From: Verrucomicrobiota bacterium
GTDB taxonomy: Bacteria > Verrucomicrobiota > Verrucomicrobiia > Opitutales > JAKPNF01
Assembly: GCA_029548565.1 (NCBI GenBank)
Contig: JAKPNF010000041.1
Span: forward strand, 1-35,836
DNA: 35,836 bases
Reading direction: 5' to 3'
A program made the position numbers and the translations under genes. The notes beneath the pieces are model-generated. The model made no database searches. It was not told where the DNA came from and was given only the letters and a program-made list of their open reading frames with translations. Positions 1 through 7,416 of this stretch are shown here, piece by piece (position 1 is the stretch's first letter; every line of letters begins with the position of its first letter).

Positions 1-143
1 CCTGCTTGGCCCGACGAAAACGCAGCCACGGGCGCTTTGGGCTCGCGGGAACGGAAGATTTCGGAGAAATCTTTCGTGTGTACACGACAGCTCACACATA
101 CAGCGCACCACATCAGAAATCCGGGGCGCCCAGCTAACTTCAT

Positions 144-1271
144 TTACCGAATCCACGGCGTGGCCGCGTCCCATTTTTCCGGCAGCGCCGTGCGCATGCA
201 GGCGGATTGGCCGGGGATGTCTATGCGCAAGTGTGTGTCAACCCACTTGCCTTTTTGCAGTTTGTACACCACCAGATTGCCATGGCCGTATTGCCCGGCG
301 ACGATGTATTTTCCGTTTTGCGTGAAGACGGCTCCCTGCGGAATACCCTTTAGGGGGAAGACCGTGTTTTGCGTCAACTCGCCGCGCTTGTCGATCTCAA
401 AGACATACACCTGCGCGGGTGTGCCGTAGTATTCAAAATTGGGGCTTGTGGGATTGGAGCCTTCAAAGCAGGCGGCGGCCGCCCAGCGCCCGTCGCGCGA
501 GATTTCAATACCCTCGGGAACAAAGCCCACCGGCCAGCTTTTGCCGACCTTCCACTTGCCCTTTTTGTCGGGCGCGACCTTCGTCACGCAGCAGGCAAAG
601 GGGCAGTTGATCAGCGCGAATTTCTGCGTCGGGTGAAAGGCGACGGAATACACGCTCTTGGGCGCGTCCAAGCGGGCGCTCAGTTTCAGCGCGCCTTTTT
701 TGTCGATTGAGATAATGAGAATCTGGCTGAGGCTCTGCAACGCGGCGATGCCCATGGTGCCGCAAGGCGAAACCTGAAAATGATCCATCGTCTGCCCGGG
801 CTTGATAAACTGCCAGCGGCGCACGAGCTTGATCTTGTCCCCGCTCAAATCAAACAGCGCGATCGCACCCTCGGCGCGCAAGGTCACATAAGCGCGGGTG
901 CCGTCGTTGCTCATGCACACGCCGGAAGGCTGCTTGCCCGTCTCGATTTGGTCGAGCTGCCTGAGCGTGTTGTTTTCCCAGCGCAGCAGCGTGAGCTTGT
1001 TGTCGTAAGCGATCTTGGTCGCGTCTTTGGGGTCAACCGTCATGGCGCCGGCCACCAAAATTCGCCGCCCATTGGCCATGCCGTCCAGACAGGTGGGTGG
1101 GCCGATGACGCTCAAAGGCACATTTTCCAAATGGCACACTTTTGGCGGAAAGCTGGCGAAATCAAGCGCCGTGACGCTGCCCTGCCCCGCGTAGGGGCGG
1201 ATGTATTGGCCGCCGGCGAAGTACCCCGTACGGGTATCGTTGGCCGCGTAGATAAGTTGGGGGTTTGGCAT
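144..1271 (-). CDS. Beta-propeller (lactonase/YncE-like) protein
   Basis: The 375-residue product has repeated short motifs typical of seven-bladed propellers of the lactonase/YVTN type, such as GVCMSNDGTRAYV, YSVAFHPTQKFALI, EGIEISRDGRWAAA and GAVFTQNGKYIVAG, each giving one blade. No signal peptide is visible, so a cytoplasmic location is likely. Family members either open lactone rings (6-phosphogluconolactonase type) or are non-catalytic scaffolds; the sequence does not decide between them. I chose the ATG at 1271 (MPNPQLIYAA), which begins right before the first blade. A TTG at 1292 would add seven residues; neither start has a well-spaced ribosome site. The gene stands alone on this strand, more than 500 bases from the upstream gene. 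The propeller fold is a firm call; the substrate is unknown. Confidence 0.75.
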   Translation of the reverse strand: MPNPQLIYAANDTRTGYFAGGQYIRPYAGQGSVTALDFASFPPKVCHLENVPLSVIGPPTCLDGMANGRRILVAGAMTVDPKDATKIAYDNKLTLLRWENNTLRQLDQIETGKQPSGVCMSNDGTRAYVTLRAEGAIALFDLSGDKIKLVRRWQFIKPGQTMDHFQVSPCGTMGIAALQSLSQILIISIDKKGALKLSARLDAPKSVYSVAFHPTQKFALINCPFACCVTKVAPDKKGKWKVGKSWPVGFVPEGIEISRDGRWAAAACFEGSNPTSPNFEYYGTPAQVYVFEIDKRGELTQNTVFPLKGIPQGAVFTQNGKYIVAGQYGHGNLVVYKLQKGKWVDTHLRIDIPGQSACMRTALPEKWDAATPWIR

Positions 1272-1450
1272 AGTCCTTTTAGACTGAAGCAACGCTCGCG
1301 GCGCTTCAATCTTTTTTGAGGGAATAAAGAGTGCGTGCGCCTACGGCGCTGAGTGATTTTTTAGGGGGCTGGCGCAGGTCGTGGCGGCATTGGGGTGACG
1401 AACCCTAGTTTTGACTACCCGAAAGAATATCCCGTTGGGCTATTCTTCCG

Positions 1451-1574
1451 TTCCCGCGGTGAAAATGCTTCAGGGCGGATTTTGCCTGGTCTTACGATGG
1501 GAACAAGTAGTCTCGTACGTGCCCCCATCTATCCTGCGGCAAAATCCGCCCTGAAGCATTTTCACTTGCGGGAA
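1451..1574. repeat. Long inverted repeat (28-bp perfect arms)
   Basis: The arms 1459-1486 and 1538-1565 are perfectly complementary over 28 bases (left arm begins GTGAAAATGC, right arm ends GCATTTTCAC). After a one-base asymmetry the pairing resumes for seven more bases (TTCCCGC at 1451-1457 with GCGGGAA at 1568-1574). The 51-base centre contains a smaller dyad, GATGGG (1496-1501) with CCCATC (1524-1529), around the palindrome CGTACG at 1514-1519. There is no T-tract, so it is not a standard terminator. It could be a MITE-like remnant or a structured RNA or DNA site. No second copy was seen in this window. Confidence 0.85.
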
Positions 1575-1688
1575 AGCTGCACGGAGCAAAGATGGCCAGT
1601 GTGCAGTATTTTTTTAGAAGGAGCTGGCGGGTTGCTTTAGATTATTTTGGAAGGTAAGATTTCGGTGTGCTCCAGCTCCGTAAGGGGG

Positions 1689-1710
1689 TGCAGGGGGCTA
1701 GCCCCCTGCA
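1689..1710. repeat. 22-bp perfect palindrome
   Basis: The sequence TGCAGGGGGCTAGCCCCCTGCA is written here in two parts for clarity: TGCAGGGGGCT (1689-1699) followed by its exact complement AGCCCCCTGCA (1700-1710). It lies about 90 bases past the stop codon of the minus-strand GH-like gene. There is no following T-tract. It may slow transcription or be a dispersed repeat; the function is open. Confidence 0.7.
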
Positions 1711-1799
1711 GGTGCTAAGCATTACCGGGTGCATGGCTGAATAACAAAACGAATGCCTGTTATTTTTCGCCGCCTCCGCCAGCCCACACAGGTGCTATT

Positions 1800-3446
1800 T
1801 CACTTTATCGAAAGATCGACGAACATAATGCGGATGGCGCCGCCTTCTTTTAGTTCCAGTGAGATTTTGTTTTCTCCTTCTTTGAGCAACGAGTGCGGGA
1901 TTTCCCATGCGCGCAGGGTTTCTTCCGTTCCCAATAAATGTGGATACGGAGTTTTGAAGGGCTCGGCGATGTTGGCGATGGGGGTCAGATTTTCGCCGTT
2001 GAAGCGTGCGGTGATGACGCTGCCGGGTGTTATTGGCTGGGCGCTTTGGATACGCAAGCGGGCGCTGGATTTAAAGCCCTCTTTGGGTGGATACAACTGG
2101 AAGGTCAATGCCACGGGTTGCTTTGCGCGCAGGGTTTTGGGCAATTGCACGGAATTGCCATAGGGCGAGCGCCACACGGGAGAGAGGAAATAAAATTGCG
2201 GGGAGTTTGCCACCGCGTTTTTGTCGGCTATTTTTTGGATGACGTGAAAGGGCGGCTCTGAAAAAGGGCCGCGTTCGGGCTTGTGGCCGTATTCGCGGTA
2301 GTAAGCGAAGTTGAACAGGCTCACGCCGTCCAGACGATTGGCGTAGGCGATGTGCGCGGTCGTGTAAAATTGCTCGTCGGTCGTGCGCCGGTAAAAATTG
2401 CTGTCGCCCGTTTTGCGGCCGGGATCGGCGCCGACCACGGTCACGTGCGTCATTTCCAGGTACATCGCCGCGTTGGGCGCCTCGGCGCGGTTGCGTGCCA
2501 GTTCCATGCCGTCTTGCACGGTGTAGTAGTTGGCCGAAAGGTTGATCATATCCACCCCTGCCCGCTCGAGCGCGGCCAGATCAAGCCCTAGGGCGTCTTG
2601 CGCCGCTTTGACCGCGGGCACGCGTACGCTCAGATGGCGACGCTTGCCGTCCTTTTGCGATTTGTCCAAAAGCGAGCGCACCTCTTTCATGAACGCGGTC
2701 ACGATCTCCCGCCGTTGTTCAAGCGTGGTCGTATTAGGATTGAACAGGCGGAAGTGGCGCAAAAAATCCAACTCCAGCCCGTCGATTTCGTACGCGCATA
2801 CCTCGGCGATAAACCCGAGCACCCGCGCGCGCACCTGCGGGTGTGCCCAGTCCATCACTTGGCTTTCGCGCACGGCGAAAGTGTTTTTGGGGTCGATTTG
2901 GCCGCCCGAAAAATTGCCAAGCCTCCATTGCGGATACTCGCGGCGGAAGCGGTCGATGGCCAAGGCGCTGTGCACGTGCAAGCGCGCCCCGGGCGCCGCG
3001 TCCAGATCTTCCACCGCGTGATAATCGTTCATCCGCAGCGAGACAAACGCCGCGACTTTTTTGTCTTTGCAATGATCCAGATAGAGCTGCAAATAGTCCC
3101 CGCCCTGCATCATGTAGGTCGCAAAGCCCGTGCGCGGCGTGCGTGGGAAATTTTTATAAAACCATTCAAAATGCTCCTTCGGCGGGTAAATTTTGCTGTC
3201 CCACAAGGGCACGTACAGCAGCCCCATCGACAGCAGATACGCATCCGCCCCAGCGTCAATGGCCTCGTCGATGGAGGCCTTCAGCACCTGCGGCTCAAAG
3301 GGCGCGCCGCTTTGCGGGTGAAACGGCGCCACGCAGGATTCGAGATTTGTCGTGTCGTTATTATAAAGCACCTTAAACGGCGCCTTTGCCGCCGACGCCG
3401 CGCACAGGCTCGCTGCAAAAATCATGGCTGCCGCGCGAAAATTCAT
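1800..3446 (-). CDS. Secreted TIM-barrel glycoside hydrolase-like protein
   Basis: The 548-residue product opens with a signal peptide (MNFRAAAMIFAASLCAASAA), so it is exported. The middle has features of TIM-barrel hydrolases of the GHL10/DUF187-like kind: DAYLLSMGLLYVPLW, a probable strand-end acid stretch EIDGLELDFLRHF around residues 220-235, and a following helix EIVTAFMKEVRSLL. The C-terminal 130 residues or so look like a beta-sandwich ending. The acidic pair in GLELDFLRHF sits where such families carry a catalytic or sugar-binding acid, but this is by analogy. The ATG at 3446 has AGGGTGG a short way upstream. It is divergent from the DUF481 gene. The substrate is probably a plant or host glycan, which is inference only. 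Confidence 0.6.
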   Translation of the reverse strand: MNFRAAAMIFAASLCAASAAKAPFKVLYNNDTTNLESCVAPFHPQSGAPFEPQVLKASIDEAIDAGADAYLLSMGLLYVPLWDSKIYPPKEHFEWFYKNFPRTPRTGFATYMMQGGDYLQLYLDHCKDKKVAAFVSLRMNDYHAVEDLDAAPGARLHVHSALAIDRFRREYPQWRLGNFSGGQIDPKNTFAVRESQVMDWAHPQVRARVLGFIAEVCAYEIDGLELDFLRHFRLFNPNTTTLEQRREIVTAFMKEVRSLLDKSQKDGKRRHLSVRVPAVKAAQDALGLDLAALERAGVDMINLSANYYTVQDGMELARNRAEAPNAAMYLEMTHVTVVGADPGRKTGDSNFYRRTTDEQFYTTAHIAYANRLDGVSLFNFAYYREYGHKPERGPFSEPPFHVIQKIADKNAVANSPQFYFLSPVWRSPYGNSVQLPKTLRAKQPVALTFQLYPPKEGFKSSARLRIQSAQPITPGSVITARFNGENLTPIANIAEPFKTPYPHLLGTEETLRAWEIPHSLLKEGENKISLELKEGGAIRIMFVDLSIK

Positions 3447-3502
3447 TTAGCCACCCTAGAGGAAAAAGCCGCGTGAAACAAATTATTATTGGAAGTAACC
3501 CG

Positions 3503-3531
3503 TTGCACGAACGCGGGTCGGGTGATATAGT
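3503..3531 (+). promoter_or_regulatory. Candidate promoter of the DUF481 gene
   Basis: A -10-like box TATAGT at 3526-3531 is preceded at a 17-base spacing by TTGCAC at 3503-3508, a weak -35. Only six bases separate the -10 box from the ATG at 3538, so transcription would begin at or next to the start codon, giving a leaderless or nearly leaderless message. The assignment rests on pattern only. Confidence 0.4.
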
Positions 3532-3537
3532 GGGAAA

Positions 3538-4560
3538 ATGTACCGTTTTGCGTCAATCCGCGGCCTTTGTATCCTGGCCGCCGTTTCCCTGAGCCTCACC
3601 GGCATGCTCAATGCAGACACGCTGGTGCTTTCCAGCGGTGAAAAGCTCACCGGCTCGCTCGTCGAGCAGAAAGACGGCCTGATCACCTTTAACCACCCCG
3701 TGCTCGGCCAGATCAAAGTCGAGGCGAAAAACGCCAGCGTCGAAGTCGCCCCGCCCGTCACGCCCGCGCAGGCCGCCGCCGTCGCGCAGGCACCGGCAGC
3801 CGCGCCCGCCGAAGAAAAACCCGCCGAGCCCCCCGCCCCCGAGCCGCCCAAAAGCGTCTTCGTCCAAGCGCGCGACAACTTCAAAAGCTGGTTCCCCGAA
3901 GGGATGGACGGCAAGATTTCCGCGGGTTATTCCTACGTCGACACCGGCGACACCAAGGAAAACCTCTCCCTGGGCTTCAACCTGAATTACAAAAGGGACA
4001 AAGACCTCTACGCCTTCAACGCGTTTTACGATTACAGCACCTCAAAAAACACCGCCGGCGTCAAAACCAAAGACACCGACAAATACGGCGCGGACCTCTC
4101 CTACACGCACGATTTGAACGAGCGCTGGCTCATCAAAAACAAGCTCTCCTACCTCCGTGACGAGGTGAAGGAAATTCACCACCAGGTGGAAGATGACCTG
4201 GGCATCGGCTACCGCATCATCAAAAACGAAAAGATGGAATGGACCGCCAATTTCGGCCCCGCCGTGCGCTATACCGACGCCACCGGCCTAAACGACAACT
4301 GGTACTTCCTGCTGTTCGCCGAGGAAAATTTCAAATACCACTTCAACAAGACACTGCGTCTGGATCACCTGGCCCGCTATAGCGCCGACCCCACCGACTC
4401 CAACAACTACACCTGGCGCGTCTACGTGGGGCTGACAGCCAAGATCACCGAATGGATCGAGGCCACTCTCTCCTACGACTATTCCAAAAACAAGATCATC
4501 GGCCCAGGCAACAAACCCGAAGAAGAACGCATCCTGCTGTCGATCGGCATTCCGTTTTAA
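3538..4560 (+). CDS. DUF481 outer-membrane beta-barrel protein
   Basis: The product is 340 residues. A signal peptide (about residues 1-26) is followed by a short segment DTLVLSSGEKLTGSLVEQ, typical of the N-terminal part of DUF481/YdiY-like proteins. Next comes a proline/alanine/glutamate-rich linker (about 75-105, TPAQAAAVAQAPAAAPAEEK). The rest alternates hydrophobic and polar residues in amphipathic strands and ends in the aromatic residue of LLSIGIPF, the usual signature of an outer-membrane barrel. DUF481 proteins are outer-membrane proteins of poorly known role, salt-induced in enterobacteria. The gene is followed 22 bases after its stop by a two-hairpin repeat. The fold and location are well supported; no transported substrate can be named. 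Confidence 0.8.
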   Translation: MYRFASIRGLCILAAVSLSLTGMLNADTLVLSSGEKLTGSLVEQKDGLITFNHPVLGQIKVEAKNASVEVAPPVTPAQAAAVAQAPAAAPAEEKPAEPPAPEPPKSVFVQARDNFKSWFPEGMDGKISAGYSYVDTGDTKENLSLGFNLNYKRDKDLYAFNAFYDYSTSKNTAGVKTKDTDKYGADLSYTHDLNERWLIKNKLSYLRDEVKEIHHQVEDDLGIGYRIIKNEKMEWTANFGPAVRYTDATGLNDNWYFLLFAEENFKYHFNKTLRLDHLARYSADPTDSNNYTWRVYVGLTAKITEWIEATLSYDYSKNKIIGPGNKPEEERILLSIGIPF

Positions 4561-4576
4561 AAAAATCGCTTTTAAA

Positions 4577-4658
4577 TGGATGCGGGGAACCTTTTTTTAT
4601 AAAAAAAGGTTCCCCGCGCCCCTCCCAAAAAATTTTCAACGCGGATGCTGGCGCATCC
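4577..4658 (+). repeat. Two-hairpin 3'-end repeat, copy 1
   Basis: Hairpin 1 (4582-4617) is a perfect dyad: GCGGGGAACC plus T7, an AT centre, then A7 plus GGTTCCCCGC. A spacer with CCCCTCCC and an A/T run leads to hairpin 2, GGATGC-TGGC-GCATCC (4643-4658). The copy lies 22 bases downstream of the DUF481 stop codon, and hairpin 1 is the proximal one. It separates that gene from the convergent rsfS. The layout matches three other copies in the window. Confidence 0.9.
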
Positions 4659-4710
4659 TAAAGGTCGATAGACCGCCCGTCTTTTAAGACGACAATGGGT
4701 TTCCCAAGGA

Positions 4711-5268
4711 TTAGCGCTTTGTCTTCGTGGTTTTCTTTGCCGTTTTTTTCGCGGCGGGTTTGGCTTTTGTTTTAGGCGCGGATTTTTTCGCAGATTTCTT
4801 TGCGGGCGTCTTTTTCGCCGCTACTTTTTTTGGAGCTGCCTTTTTTGTGGCTGCTTTTTTCGCGGGCGTCTTGGGTTTTGCGGGTTCTTTTCTCTTTTGA
4901 CCCAGCAGTTCCGGCACGTCGATTTGCGGGGCCATGCGCCACAGGCCGTCTATGCGGAAGGCATCGCGGATGGCGGGCAAAAACACGTGCACCATAAAGT
5001 CAAAGGCGTCCACCACCAGCCAGCCGCTGGTGGGCGTGTAGTCGACCCCCACGCGGATGCCCGCCTGCTTGGCGGTTTTGGCCAGCTCCGCGCTCAGCGC
5101 CTTCAGGTGCGGCTCGCTCGTGGCCGTGGCCAGCACGACGTAATCCGTCAGGCTCGAGACCTCGCCCACGCGCGCCACCTGGATATCGCGGGCTTTTTTA
5201 TCGTCCAGCGCGCGCACAAAGTCGGTCAGTTGTTGTATCGTTTTGGAGTTAGACTGGGTTTGGGCCAT
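4711..5268 (-). CDS. rsfS: Ribosomal silencing factor RsfS with lysine-rich tail
   Basis: Residues 8-115 form an RsfS/Iojap (DUF143) domain, with the family motif LTDYVVLATATSEPHLKAL and the later GWLVVDAFDFMVHVF. RsfS binds ribosomal protein uL14 on the 50S subunit and blocks subunit joining when nutrients are short. Residues 124-185 are an unusual extension, almost all Lys, Ala, Pro and Thr in KKAAPKK/AKK repeats like histone H1 tails. Family members usually end near residue 110-120. The gene starts five bases after the nadD stop, the common nadD-rsfS order, so the two are probably one transcript. The tail could bind nucleic acid or rRNA, which is inference. Confidence 0.93.
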   Translation of the reverse strand: MAQTQSNSKTIQQLTDFVRALDDKKARDIQVARVGEVSSLTDYVVLATATSEPHLKALSAELAKTAKQAGIRVGVDYTPTSGWLVVDAFDFMVHVFLPAIRDAFRIDGLWRMAPQIDVPELLGQKRKEPAKPKTPAKKAATKKAAPKKVAAKKTPAKKSAKKSAPKTKAKPAAKKTAKKTTKTKR

Positions 5269-5273
5269 GAATT

Positions 5274-5894
5274 TTATTCGCAGTAGAGCTTATGTTCTTT
5301 AATGTACCGATTCACGTTGCAGGGCAACAAAATTTCCGTGTCCGCCCCCAACGCGCAGGCGTGGCGCGCGCGGCTGGAGGATTGCGGCAGGCGTATGTTT
5401 TCAAGGCGGTGTAGCTTTAAATCCGCAGGCAGGTTCGGCGGCGGGGCGTCCGCATAGCCCTCGCGCGCGGCGCAGGCAAATTCCACGAGTTTGGCGAGCT
5501 TGTCGATGTGTTTCCACTTGTCGAGCTGCTCGAGCTGGTCGGCGCCGATCAGCCAAAACAGCCGCGCCTGCGGCCAGCGGGCGCGCAGGCGCCGCGCCGT
5601 CTCGATGGTGTAGGAAACACCGCCCGTCTCAATTTCCCAATCGAGGATTTCCATGTTTTTTTCGCCTTCCAACGCCAGCTTGAGCATCGCCAAACGGTGC
5701 TGCGCGCCCGCGCACACGGCGCCCTTGAGCGGCGCCTGCCCCGCCGGAATAAAATAGACGCGCCGCAACCCCAGTTGCGCGATCCCCGCGCGCGCCAATT
5801 CGATATGCCCCGTGTGCACCGGGTCAAACGAACCGCCCAAAAAGCCCAGCTTCGAGACCGCCGGGGTGGTCTGCTGGGCGTTAGAGGGTTGCAT
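5274..5894 (-). CDS. nadD: Nicotinate-nucleotide adenylyltransferase
   Basis: This enzyme transfers AMP from ATP to nicotinate mononucleotide to give deamido-NAD, the penultimate step of NAD synthesis. The 206-residue product has the nucleotidyltransferase motif GGSFDPVHTGH (residues 20-30, with the two catalytic-site histidines) and the later SSSRAR motif that corresponds to ISSTxIR and binds ATP phosphates. The line LFWLIGADQLEQLDKWK is the typical GxDxxxxLxxWk stretch. I chose the ATG at 5894, which gives the normal length; an open frame continues upstream to 6026 but that extension has no family character. It is followed directly by rsfS. Confidence 0.93.
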   Translation of the reverse strand: MQPSNAQQTTPAVSKLGFLGGSFDPVHTGHIELARAGIAQLGLRRVYFIPAGQAPLKGAVCAGAQHRLAMLKLALEGEKNMEILDWEIETGGVSYTIETARRLRARWPQARLFWLIGADQLEQLDKWKHIDKLAKLVEFACAAREGYADAPPPNLPADLKLHRLENIRLPQSSSRARHACALGADTEILLPCNVNRYIKEHKLYCE

Positions 5895-6123
5895 TAATAA
5901 ATGAGGCCGCCATCGTTCAAGGTAAGTTTCTGAATAAAAAATAAGCCACCCCCGCCTGTTTTTCAAGCACCGCGCAAAATACTTGTCCGTCCTCCCCGCT
6001 GCCATCGGTGCCGTACACAATGTCATCCATCCGCGACGCCGCGCGGCGATTTCCCGCGCACGTTTCTTTATCTCCTTGCGCCGCCGCCGCGCGCGCGATA
6101 ATCATTGTACTTTAAGTCTCCGA

Positions 6124-6206
6124 GCCCGGATGGCGGAATGGTAGACGCTGCGGACTTAAAATCCGTTGGCCGCAAGGCCGTGGGGGTTCAAGTCCCCCTC
6201 CGGGCA
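6124..6206 (+). tRNA. tRNA-Leu (anticodon UAA)
   Basis: The acceptor stem pairs GCCCGGA (6124-6130) with TCCGGGC (6199-6205), and A6206 is the discriminator. The anticodon loop is CTTAAAA with TAA at 6157-6159, giving UAA for leucine UUA/UUG codons. The gene has a long class II variable arm, GGCC-GCAA-GGCC, and a normal T arm GGGGG-TTCAAGT-CCCCC. CCA is not encoded (ACCCG follows). From 6154 onward its 3' part is repeated at 7332-7386 beyond an AT-rich islet. Confidence 0.96.
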
Positions 6207-6208
6207 CC
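6154..6208 (+). repeat. Left direct repeat (tRNA-Leu 3' part, attL-like)
   Basis: This segment is the 3' part of the intact tRNA-Leu gene, from the anticodon loop to two bases past the discriminator. It matches 7332-7386 at 51 of 55 positions. All four differences lie in the variable-arm stem. Confidence 0.85.
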
Positions 6209-6421
6209 CGTTTGATAATCAGCGAATTAGCCTTCCTCCTCAGAATAAACGATGGAGAAAGGCTTTTTTTGTTTTTCTAATGGAAAACAAAAGACGAAAA
6301 TCTAAGACCAACAACTTGCATGAAACACAACGGATGTTGGTTAGTAGGAAGCAAGCAGCCGAGGGCAAATTGATTTTATATATTTCCTTGCTTAAAACAT
6401 ACCAAATGCCAACATTCTGGC

Positions 6422-7246
6422 ATGGCAGCAAATGGAAAAATATTTGCAGAATTGGCAAAAATTTTACTCTTAGAATTACAGTCAATCGATCCTTCTTTTA
6501 TCCAAAATGAGGATTCTTCTGATCATGATTTGATCGTGACCTATTTCAATTTTTTCTGGCGACATATTCCTGCTTGTATTCGGAAAATCGAAAAAGCAAA
6601 AGGGTTTTTATGCCCGGAAAATCTTTCAAGCGATCTACAACAATTGGAAGAAAAAATATCGTTGGGCTCTGACTTGACACCCTATATGAGTAGGGATTTG
6701 ACCAAGAAAATAAATATTGAAAAACACGACCCGCTTTTAAACGATTGGGGGATTGATCATCTTCATTTCACACCGCAGGGTGGCAAGGAGATAATGTTCG
6801 TGAAAGTCACTGCTGACACGATTTATGAAATAGGCATCTACGACCATAATTCTTGGACAGATATAGATGTACTAAATATAGTAGTCGATAATTGGCCTAA
6901 TTTAATCAAACACTACAAGGTTGTTGGTGACGTAAAACCGGCTTTTGTGTCCGACGGGGATGCAATAAAAAATTTTCGCAAAATTGGGGTGAATTGCCCA
7001 GTGCTCCTCAAAGATGGAAATAACTATTTCCCTCCTGGCGTTGGTGTGATGGCAGATAGAAGTAGTATGGCGGCACACATATGTGCAATGGAATATATCA
7101 ACGATTCATTGTCACGGTTGGCTGAAAAGGTTGTCCATATTACAAAAAACGGAAAGTTCCTATTAATTCATAGCAACCACAAATGCATCGCCCGCATTCC
7201 GCATCCAAAATATTTTATTGAGATTGCACGCAATAATTTTTTCTAG
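6422..7246 (+). CDS. Islet cargo protein of unknown function
   Basis: The 274-residue product is the only gene of the tRNA-Leu islet. It has no signal peptide or membrane segment. The central part reads DWGIDHLHF, then IMFVKVTADTIYEIGIYDHNSWTDIDVLNIV, then NWPNLIKHY; the C-terminal part has FPPGVGVMADRSS. From memory this order (His-x-x-His-Phe followed by a beta-rich segment with a conserved NWP) resembles uncharacterised accessory-genome proteins, but I cannot name a family. The ATG at 6422 is the first start after an in-frame stop at 6371, and it lacks a good ribosome site. Codon use is AT-rich, unlike the flanking genes. Single cargo genes in such islets are often phage-defence or toxin genes, which is only a guess here. 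Confidence 0.7.
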   Translation: MAANGKIFAELAKILLLELQSIDPSFIQNEDSSDHDLIVTYFNFFWRHIPACIRKIEKAKGFLCPENLSSDLQQLEEKISLGSDLTPYMSRDLTKKINIEKHDPLLNDWGIDHLHFTPQGGKEIMFVKVTADTIYEIGIYDHNSWTDIDVLNIVVDNWPNLIKHYKVVGDVKPAFVSDGDAIKNFRKIGVNCPVLLKDGNNYFPPGVGVMADRSSMAAHICAMEYINDSLSRLAEKVVHITKNGKFLLIHSNHKCIARIPHPKYFIEIARNNFF

Positions 7247-7331
7247 GAAAACTTTTAATGAAAGCGCATAACTTATGCATCTTTCAAAAAATGGCCATCG
7301 AAACCCTTTGATAATCAACAATCCGCAACTT

Positions 7332-7387
7332 ACTTAAAATCCGTTGACTGCAAAGTCGTGGGGGTTCAAGTCCCCCTCCGGGCACCA
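7332..7387 (+). pseudogene. Displaced tRNA-Leu 3' fragment (attR-like)
   Basis: The fragment starts at the anticodon loop (ACTTAAAATCCG) and runs through the variable arm, the T arm and the 3' acceptor strand. It has no 5' half, so it cannot make a tRNA. Its variable arm is GACT-GCAA-AGTC, against GGCC-GCAA-GGCC in the intact gene, so both strands of the stem changed together. It ends in ACCA, that is, with an encoded CCA that the intact gene lacks. It probably is the original host 3' end pushed away by the insertion. Confidence 0.88.
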
Positions 7388-7416
7388 AAAAAGGCCGGCG
7401 CGCTTGCGCCAGTTTT

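Larger units (their letters stand above)
1272..1799. other. Gene-free stretch with palindromes
   Basis: This 528-base stretch separates two genes on the minus strand and holds no convincing coding frame. It contains a long inverted repeat (1451-1574), a 22-base perfect palindrome (1689-1710) and a weak hairpin GCGCC-TAC-GGCGC at 1337-1349. An open frame of 81 codons at 1395-1640 runs through the inverted repeat and looks accidental. The promoter of the beta-propeller gene should lie near 1272-1400, but I see no clear -35/-10 pair. Confidence 0.6.
6154..7386 (+). mobile_element. Small integrase-less islet at tRNA-Leu
   Basis: The 3' 55 bases of tRNA-Leu (6154-6208) are repeated at 7332-7386 with 51 of 55 bases the same, so the unit is 1,178 bases. 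Between the repeats the DNA is clearly AT-rich compared with the GC-rich neighbours and carries one gene (6422-7246). The layout is that of a site-specific integration into a tRNA 3' end with attL and attR, but there is no integrase or other mobility gene. The sequence TTTGATAATCA occurs just inside the left end (about 6211) and again shortly before the right repeat (about 7308), possibly part of the attachment region. Confidence 0.75.

Noticed and set aside
1337-1362. Hairpin GCGCC-TAC-GGCGC followed by T6 as a terminator
   Set aside because: The stem is only five pairs, the T-run starts several bases after it, and no plus-strand gene ends nearby.
1395-1640. Open frame of 81 codons on the plus strand
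   Set aside because: It runs through the long inverted repeat, has no ribosome site and its sequence resembles no protein family; it is best explained by the repeat.
2598-3476. Long plus-strand frame opposite the GH-like gene
   Set aside because: It is the antisense shadow of a GC-rich gene with a signal peptide and barrel motifs on the minus strand; its own sequence is arginine/alanine-rich low complexity.
5895-6026. Upstream extension of NadD to 250 residues
   Set aside because: The added residues are not typical of NadD and the start at 5894 gives the normal family length.
6166-6510. Plus-strand frame across the tRNA and islet start
   Set aside because: It starts inside the tRNA gene and overlaps the real cargo gene in another frame.
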